Assembly (NCBI GenBank): GCA_964446115.1
Contig: CAYUNE010000028.1
Span: 11,809-75,808, forward strand
Reading direction: 5' to 3'
Origin: CAYUNE01 sp964446115
Lineage (GTDB): Bacteria; Desulfobacterota; Desulfobulbia; Desulfobulbales; Desulfobulbaceae
Length of the DNA: 64,000 bases
Under the pieces are notes generated by a model. The model was not told where the DNA came from and did not search any database. It worked only from the letters and a program-made list of their open reading frames with translations. How positions within the stretch are numbered: the first letter of the stretch is position 1; the number at the start of each line of letters is the position of its first letter. The position numbers were made by a program, and so were the translations under genes. This document shows, one piece after another, positions 59,284-64,000 of this stretch.

Positions 59284-61021
59284 AGAGTTGCGGCAGCGGC
59301 AGGGTGATGGTGACGGTGCATCCCTCTCCGTCGGCTGAGGAAATCTCCACCTGGCCCTGGTGACTCTCGATGATCTGTCGCACAATGGCAAGCCCCAAAC
59401 CGGTGGAACTCTCTCGGGTGGTGTAAAACGGCTCGAAGATCTTGTTTTTATGCTCGCTGGGAATACCCTGTCCCTGATCGCTGATGGCGATGATCACCGG
59501 GCCCCGGCCATCATCCCCTCTACCCTCCCGGGCCGTCACCACCACCTCGCCGGCTCCCGGCTCCATCGCCTCACAGCTGTTCTGCAGCAGTTGGATCAGG
59601 GCCGTCTGCAACTGCTGGCGGTCGGCATGGATATCCAAATTTTCCGGAACATTGTTGGTAATACTGCACCCAAGGGGAGCGCCGTGCTTATCCCTCAACC
59701 CGCTAGCGACATCCTGCACAAGTGAGTACAGGGAAAACCACTCCAGCCGCGGCGTCGCCGGCCGCGAGAACTGCAGAAAGTCCGAGACCACCGTGGCCAT
59801 GCGCTGCGCCTCGCGGAAGATAATGGTGGAAAGCTTGGCAACCGTCCCCATATCGGCGGAACTGCGGCCGCTCTCGTGCCGCAGCAGTTCCGCCGATCCG
59901 GATATGGCGGCCAGGGGATTTCTGAAATCATGGGCGATGGAGGCGCTCATCTCGCCGATGGTGGCCATTTTTTCAGCCTTGCGCATCTGCTTTTCCAGCC
60001 GTTCGATCTTGCTGATATCCTGCAGGGTTATCACCTTGCTGTCGGCACAGTCCGCTTCGGTACAGTCGGGATCCGGGGGGATATTGAGCCGGGAAAAGGA
60101 GTATCCCGCCCGGATGACCCTGTTATCCTTACGGGTGAGATCGGCCACGGAACGCCCCTGTTTTTCACGGAGCACGATCTCCGGAAAACACCTGCCCAGC
60201 CGCCTGCCGATCAGTTCGCCGGCCCGATAGCCGGTGATCCGTTCGGCGGCGTTGTTGACCGAGGTGATGGTATCCGCCTCGTCGATGGTGATGATGCCGG
60301 TGGTGATATCATCAAAAATCTGCTTGTATAAAATCGACAACTTGTCCAGCTCGTGGGCGGTGCGCGACAGGGCCCGCTCGGTCTTTCGCAGCCGTTCGGC
60401 CAGCATGCCGGCAAGCAGGGCGGTGAGAAAAAAGGTGAGCCCGTAAACCGAAAAGATGTTGAGGGCGGCAAGGGGATTGTCATTGGCCGTAAAACCAGAC
60501 AAGCGAAAAAAATCAGGAACATATCCGTAATATTCCGCTCCCAGGATGGCCCCGAACAGCAGGGTTGCGGTGGCCGCCGGAGTAAGACCGCCGATCCGAT
60601 GGAGAATCAGGCCGCCTGCAACAATGGGAAAGATAAAGACCGGCGGAAAAATGGACTGGCTGCAGCCGGTGAAGTAGACGAGAATCGCCGTGAACAGGGT
60701 ATCGCACTGCAACTGGATGAGCCCGAAACGGCGCAGGCGCAGCACTCTTTTCTGCAGAAAAATCGCCGAAGCGATGGAGTAAAGATAGATGGATATGATA
60801 AAGATAATGATCTGGTAGCGGGGCGGCAGGATAATGTCTTGGGAAATAGCGGAAAAGAGAACGGAGATCCCGAGCAGCAGGGTGAAGAGCACCACCCGGA
60901 TAAAGATAAACCAGAGAATGTGGCGCCGCAGCTGGGCCTCGGAATCCACCAGGGGCCTCAGACCGATGGAAAATTTTTTCAAGTCCATGGAATCCGCCGG
61001 AACAGGGATGATCGGCACCAC
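59276..61021 (-). CDS. PAS-domain sensor histidine kinase (PilS-like)
   Basis: A 581-residue membrane kinase: about six transmembrane helices (about 35-210), a PAS domain (about 245-350, IITIDEADTITSVNNAAERITGYRAGELIG), HisKA with the phospho-acceptor in SIAHDFRNPLAAISGS, and HATPase_c with NSCEAM, DQGQGIP and STGLGLAIVRQIIE. Two cysteines near the end of PAS (CTEADC) are unusual. It follows the NtrC-type regulator gene by 16 bp and is its cognate kinase. The membrane layout matches PilS of type IV pilus control. Start is GTG at 61021 or ATG at 60988. Confidence 0.9.
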   Translation of the reverse strand: MVPIIPVPADSMDLKKFSIGLRPLVDSEAQLRRHILWFIFIRVVLFTLLLGISVLFSAISQDIILPPRYQIIIFIISIYLYSIASAIFLQKRVLRLRRFGLIQLQCDTLFTAILVYFTGCSQSIFPPVFIFPIVAGGLILHRIGGLTPAATATLLFGAILGAEYYGYVPDFFRLSGFTANDNPLAALNIFSVYGLTFFLTALLAGMLAERLRKTERALSRTAHELDKLSILYKQIFDDITTGIITIDEADTITSVNNAAERITGYRAGELIGRRLGRCFPEIVLREKQGRSVADLTRKDNRVIRAGYSFSRLNIPPDPDCTEADCADSKVITLQDISKIERLEKQMRKAEKMATIGEMSASIAHDFRNPLAAISGSAELLRHESGRSSADMGTVAKLSTIIFREAQRMATVVSDFLQFSRPATPRLEWFSLYSLVQDVASGLRDKHGAPLGCSITNNVPENLDIHADRQQLQTALIQLLQNSCEAMEPGAGEVVVTAREGRGDDGRGPVIIAISDQGQGIPSEHKNKIFEPFYTTRESSTGLGLAIVRQIIESHQGQVEISSADGEGCTVTITLPLPQLSI

Positions 61022-61037
61022 TCAGCGCTTGCCGCCA

Positions 61038-62417
61038 TCAGCCGATATCATACTTTTTAATCTTGTATCTGAGCGAACGAAAGCTGACCTTGAGAAGATC
61101 AGCCGCCCGCATCTTGGAGTTGTTGGTCTTTTTCAGGGTGTACTTGATGATCTTTTTCTCCAGGTCGGTGAGGATCTTCTCCAGCCCCTCGCTGAAGAGC
61201 TCCTCCTCGCTCTCGGCAGCGGAAAACAGCGGGGCGGGCCGCCCCTGGTCTCCACCGCTGGAACCCTTGCGACGGTGGGCGGAAAGGATCAGGCTCTCCG
61301 GAAGAATAATGTTGGAAGATTCAAGGGCGACGCCGCGCTCGATAATATTTTCCAGTTCCCTGACATTACCGGGAAAATCGTACTCCATGAGCACCTCGAG
61401 GGCATAGGATGACATTTCACGCACCTCCTTATCCAGCAGGCGGGAGTACTTTTTGAGGAAATGATCCACCAGCAGGGGGACATCTCCCTTACGTTCGCGC
61501 AGGGGCGGCACCCGGATGGGGACCACGGCCAGCCGGTAATAGAGATCCTCCCGGAAGAGACCGGCGATAATTTCCTCCTCAAGGTTACGGTTGGTTGCGG
61601 CTATGATCCGGACATTCACCTTCCTGGTTTCCGTGCCGCCCACCGGCATGAACTCCCTTTCCTGTAAAACCCGGAGCAGCTTGGTCTGGATAATGGGCGT
61701 CAGTTCACCGATCTCGTCCAGAAAGGCGGTGCCGCCGTCGGCAAGCTGGAAAAGCCCCGGCTTGTCGGCCACCGCACCGGTAAAGGCGCCCTTGACATGG
61801 CCGAAGAGCTCACTTTCCAGCAGATTTTCCGGAATGGCGCTGCAGGTGATGGGTACAAAGGGCTTGCCGCTCACCCGGCTGTGTTCGTGGATGGCCTTGG
61901 CCACCAGCTCCTTGCCGGTACCGGATTCTCCACCGATGAGCACGTTGGCGGGAGTCGGAGCAATGCGTCTGATGAGGTCGAAGATCTTCTCCATCTCCGG
62001 GCTCTGACCGATAATGCCGGAAAAGACTCCGCTGAATCCCTGCTCCGTCTGCTGATTGCGGCGTTGGGTCGCAGACCGGATTACTCCTTTGATCTCATCG
62101 ACATTAAAGGGTTTGGTGATGTAGTCAAAGGCATCGTTTTTCATTGCGGTCACCGCATCCTCGGGCGAGGCAAAGGCGGTGATCATGATGACCGGCAGCT
62201 CGGGCTGCTGTTTCTTGAGCTCGGCAAGCAGTTCCAGACCGTCCATACCGGGCATGCGGATATCGGAAATTACCAGGTCAAAATCCTGCTCATCGGCCAT
62301 CTGCAGGGCAGTCCGACCATCGGCGGCCGTATTTATCTGAAAGCCCTCTTTCTCAAGCAGGATTTTGAGAAACTCCCGCATGCTCTGTTCGTCATCAACT
62401 ACAAGAATGGCAGCCAT
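61038..62417 (-). CDS. Sigma-54-dependent response regulator (NtrC/PilR type)
   Basis: A 459-residue activator. Receiver domain (1-120, AAILVVDDEQSM, phospho-Asp in VISDIRMPGMDG), AAA+ domain with GESGTGKELVAKAIH and the sigma-54 contact loop GAFTGA in GHVKGAFTGAVADK, and a C-terminal Fis-type helix-turn-helix (NNSKMRAADLLKVSFRSLRYKIKKY). It works with the adjacent kinase. ATG at 62417 is set by the receiver domain start; the frame is open to 62507. Confidence 0.94.
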   Translation of the reverse strand: MAAILVVDDEQSMREFLKILLEKEGFQINTAADGRTALQMADEQDFDLVISDIRMPGMDGLELLAELKKQQPELPVIMITAFASPEDAVTAMKNDAFDYITKPFNVDEIKGVIRSATQRRNQQTEQGFSGVFSGIIGQSPEMEKIFDLIRRIAPTPANVLIGGESGTGKELVAKAIHEHSRVSGKPFVPITCSAIPENLLESELFGHVKGAFTGAVADKPGLFQLADGGTAFLDEIGELTPIIQTKLLRVLQEREFMPVGGTETRKVNVRIIAATNRNLEEEIIAGLFREDLYYRLAVVPIRVPPLRERKGDVPLLVDHFLKKYSRLLDKEVREMSSYALEVLMEYDFPGNVRELENIIERGVALESSNIILPESLILSAHRRKGSSGGDQGRPAPLFSAAESEEELFSEGLEKILTDLEKKIIKYTLKKTNNSKMRAADLLKVSFRSLRYKIKKYDIG

Positions 62418-62738
62418 AGAAACAATTTGGAAAAGGATTGGAAAGAAACTCCCGGCCGGATATGACAACAACCGCGCACACCCTGAATTTTCTTTCGGAT
62501 TCAGCAAATAGTTCGGCCATTAAAATATCTGTGATTTTTTTGTCAATATATGACGGAATCGAGAGCAAAATCAGGCGGGCCGAGGCTGCAGATTCCCATA
62601 TCCACCATCTGCCGACACCAGGGCGGCTTCGCCCAAGGCGAGGCTATTGCGTCTACAGTTACCTCGTAATCAGAAAATGGCCCGTCCCCAGTGTGCTGAG
62701 AAAATAGAAGAGCATCCTCTTGAGCTCTGATTGTCATT
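62418..62738. other. Gap between the response regulator and the toxin remnant
   Basis: About 320 bp. It holds the regulator promoter (62519-62546) and a small GC hairpin (GGGCG/CGCCC near 62622-62635). A 64-codon minus frame starting at 62737 has no family resemblance and is not called. Confidence 0.5.
62519..62546 (-). promoter_or_regulatory. Promoter of the two-component operon
   Basis: Minus-strand TTGACA (62541-62546), 16-bp spacer, TTTAAT (62519-62524). The leader to the regulator ATG at 62417 would be about 95 nt. Confidence 0.65.
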
Positions 62739-62879
62739 TCAGCCTGAAGGTCCGAACTCCACAGGCAGCGCTGCTTTTTTCAAGCCTGAATCCCGGGTGG
62801 CAATGGGCAGTCCTTTTCTCATGGCCAGATCAAGATATGAAGCATCATCTGTGGATATTTGACGATCCCGGGCCAACGC
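62739..62879 (-). pseudogene. vapC: VapC PIN toxin, C-terminal remnant
   Basis: A 46-codon frame without a start reads ALARDRQISTDDASYLDLA, then MRKGLPIATRDSGLKKAAL, the last third of a VapC-type PIN ribonuclease (conserved Asp in DDASYL and the T.D block). The N-terminal two-thirds, with the first catalytic acids, are missing. It overlaps the antitoxin frame in another phase, which points to a deletion joining the two genes. Confidence 0.75.
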
Positions 62880-63058
62880 CGGAACCTTCGCAAATCGGCA
62901 ATCACATCACGAGTCGGCCGTTTGGCGCTTGCCGCCGGAACCTGCAGAGTTGCAACGGGTACACCGTGTTTGGTGATTGTAATGATTTCCCCCTTTGAAA
63001 CCCGTTTCAGCAACTGCGGTAAATGGGTTTTCGCCTCATAAGCTCCTATTGTTTCCAT
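62819..63058 (-). CDS. Phd/YefM-type antitoxin with a deletion-altered C-terminus
   Basis: A 79-residue product. Residues 1-60 are a Phd/YefM/VapB-type antitoxin with the DNA-binding half intact (METIGAYEAKTHLPQLLKRV, EIITITKHGVPVATLQV). After RDVIADLRRFR (about residue 60) the frame enters toxin DNA out of phase and ends in IVKYPQMMLHILIWP, so the toxin-binding tail is lost. A good AAGAGA site precedes the ATG. It may still repress its own promoter but has no partner. Confidence 0.8.
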   Translation of the reverse strand: METIGAYEAKTHLPQLLKRVSKGEIITITKHGVPVATLQVPAASAKRPTRDVIADLRRFRRWPGIVKYPQMMLHILIWP

Positions 63059-63066
63059 AATCTCTT

Positions 63067-63093
63067 CTGGTTAAACCAGTTTTAGACCAGTTT
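63067..63093. promoter_or_regulatory. Likely operator of the antitoxin gene
   Basis: A 13-bp palindrome CTGGTTAAACCAG (63067-63079) overlaps two direct ACCAGTTT repeats 11 bp apart (63075-63082 and 63086-63093), just ahead of the antitoxin ATG. This fits autoregulation by a Phd-type dimer. Confidence 0.5.
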
Positions 63094-63297
63094 AAACTTT
63101 TCGGTATTTTTCCGCCATGTGAATTTATTTATTCGCCTCATCTTCCAATCGCACATCAAGCAATGCTTGTTCATCATCAGCCTGGTAAAGAATCAGCTCC
63201 CTCTGTGTCAAGGTAAGCGAGACAGTTCCACCTTGCTAAATTAGTGTAGGGCGGTTAGGAGTTCTCACATGAAAACAATAGAATTAAAGAGTTAGGT

Positions 63298-63334
63298 ATG
63301 GTGTCCCCGGAATTTCGAATGGTGTCCCCGGAAT
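63298..63334 (+). repeat. Two direct copies of ATGGTGTCCCCGGAAT
   Basis: Exact 16-bp repeats at 63298-63313 and 63319-63334, period 21 bp. Short repeats of this kind occur at ends of IS21-type elements, so another element end may lie inside the IS66 remnant; this is only a guess. Confidence 0.6.
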
Positions 63335-63526
63335 CAGGGCGGAATCACCGGAAAATTTTGTGGGAAACTAAAGGCGTCGCAAAATTATCATCCTGTAATA
63401 TTGAAAGAACTTGTCTTTTTGTCTACAATAGAGTAATGGGAAAATTTGAATTCACAAGTTACCCGTCAAGGAAGGACAGGAAACAACAACATCTTACTTC
63501 AAAACTGCAATCGGGCACAGGTACGG

Positions 63527-63849
63527 CATCCCAGAATATGTCAGAATATGTGGAGGAGGGCCTGCTCACCATAGACAACAACATGGCAGAAAACAGTAGC
63601 CGGCCCTTTGTCCTTGGCCGCAAGAACTGGATCTTTTCCGGTACTCAGGAGGGGGCAAGGACCAGCGCCCTGCTGTACAGCCTGGTCGAGACAGCCAAGG
63701 CCAACAACCTGGAACCGTATGGGTACCTGCGGTATATCTTTACCAGGTTACCCCTGTCCACAACCCAGGAAGACTACAAAGCCCTCTTGCCCTGGAATAT
63801 CATCCAGAAACAGCTGGACAGCGCTGCAGGATCGGTGACAGGGGGTTGA
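63527..63849 (+). pseudogene. IS66-family transposase, C-terminal fragment
   Basis: The frame from about 63527 matches the end of IS66 TnpC: EYVEEGLLTIDNNMAENSSR, PFVLGRKNWIFSGTQEGART and SALLYSLVETAKANNLEPYG, then the IS66 C-terminal element (YLRYIFTRLPL...LLPWNI). This retains the last catalytic acid (E of MAEN) but the helix-turn-helix, zinc finger and first two acids are gone. The upstream part of the same frame (63298-63520) has no IS66 similarity. Confidence 0.85.
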
Positions 63850-63862
63850 TGAGTCGCTTACG

Positions 63863-64000
63863 TTACAACGACAGATCCAGCGGACTTTTTGCCTCTTTCA
63901 GGGTAAGGCTTTTCACCGTATGGGTGTAGATCATGGTTGTCCGTACATCACTGTGGCCGAGAAGTTGCTGAATAGTGCGGATATCATAGTTTGCCTGGAG
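63863..64000 (-). CDS. Integron-integrase-like tyrosine recombinase, C-terminus (partial)
   Basis: The last 45 residues of a tyrosine recombinase, cut by the window edge. YDIRTIQQLLGHSDVRTTMI followed by YTHT contains the GH box histidine and the catalytic tyrosine. The ending KEAKSPLDLSL matches the KSPLD-type tail of integron integrases. The IS66 remnant end lies 1 bp beyond its stop codon. Most of the gene, and any attI site or cassettes, are to the right of the window. Confidence 0.8.
   Translation of the reverse strand, partial: LQANYDIRTIQQLLGHSDVRTTMIYTHTVKSLTLKEAKSPLDLSL

Larger units (their letters stand above)
63213..63861. mobile_element. Internally deleted IS66-family element
   Basis: Both ends carry the IS66-type terminal sequence GTAAGCGA (63213-63220 and, inverted, 63854-63861). 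Inside are an 8-codon frame MKTIELKS at 63270-63296 with a TTAGGAG site, which may be the stub of a first IS ORF, and the C-terminal part of the IS66 transposase. At 649 bp it is about a quarter of a normal IS66. Flanking 8-mers (GTGTCAAG, GTTACAAC) are not an exact target duplication. Confidence 0.6.

Noticed and set aside
62543..62737. A 64-codon minus-strand ORF just after the VapC remnant
   Set aside because: It starts 2 bp from the toxin stop, but it overlaps the promoter of the two-component genes, has no family resemblance and its composition is not clearly coding.
1..64000. CRISPR array
   Set aside because: No regularly spaced direct repeats with spacers and no cas genes were seen on either strand.

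Overview
The window reads as a chromosomal segment of a Gram-negative, anaerobic bacterium, most likely a sulfate-reducing or sulfur-cycling member of Thermodesulfobacteriota (old Deltaproteobacteria, Desulfobulbales-like). The reasons are the moderately high GC content, a Tol system and lipoproteins that imply an outer membrane, a DUF39 homocysteine-synthesis protein, a LarE sulfur transferase, two large radical SAM proteins and meso-DAP peptidoglycan enzymes. This placement is inferred from gene content; no rRNA is present.

Layout. 1-7200 holds a YjbQ protein, tRNA-His with its own promoter and terminator, a zinc-ribbon protein, a tiny membrane ORF, a prephenate dehydratase-like/prephenate dehydrogenase fusion, and a DEAD/H helicase fused to an exonuclease domain. 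7200-13400 is an envelope block on the minus strand: sel1-repeat protein, tolQ, tolR, tolA, tolB, cpoB, tlyA and an SH3 protein. There is no pal. 13600-22900 carries tRNA-Pro, an HU protein, larE, a DUF39 protein, pheA, moaA, tsaD, rsmA and an alcohol dehydrogenase. 22900-31300 has glgB, a radical SAM/DUF2344 protein, an AMIN protein, and two lipoprotein genes. 31300-38660 is a long minus-strand ribosome and RNA-modification operon (ffh, rpsP, khpA, rimM, trmD, RNA methyltransferase, rplS, rnhB, yraN, pdxA, tmk), starting from a perfect consensus sigma-70 promoter.

40800-57500 is a division and cell wall (dcw) cluster in the usual order: mraZ, rsmH, ftsL, ftsI-like, murE-murF fused, mraY, murD, murG, murC, murB, ftsQ, ftsA, ftsZ. 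Three departures stand out. The ftsI-position protein has lost all three catalytic motifs of the transpeptidase domain but keeps its membrane anchor, its dimerisation domain and a PASTA domain. ftsW is absent from its slot between murD and murG. ddl is absent between murB and ftsQ. The mraZ upstream region carries two clusters of MraZ-type boxes in opposite orientation, about 270 bp apart.

57400-62500 has a second radical SAM protein and a PilS/PilR-like two-component pair. The last 1.3 kb is a decayed mobile region: a Phd-type antitoxin fused by deletion to the tail of a VapC toxin, an internally deleted IS66-family element, and the C-terminus of an integron-integrase-like recombinase cut by the window edge. 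The candidate for an undescribed system is the dcw cluster with a catalytically dead septal PBP and no adjacent FtsW. The fused helicase-exonuclease and the LarE/DUF39 pair are also worth testing.
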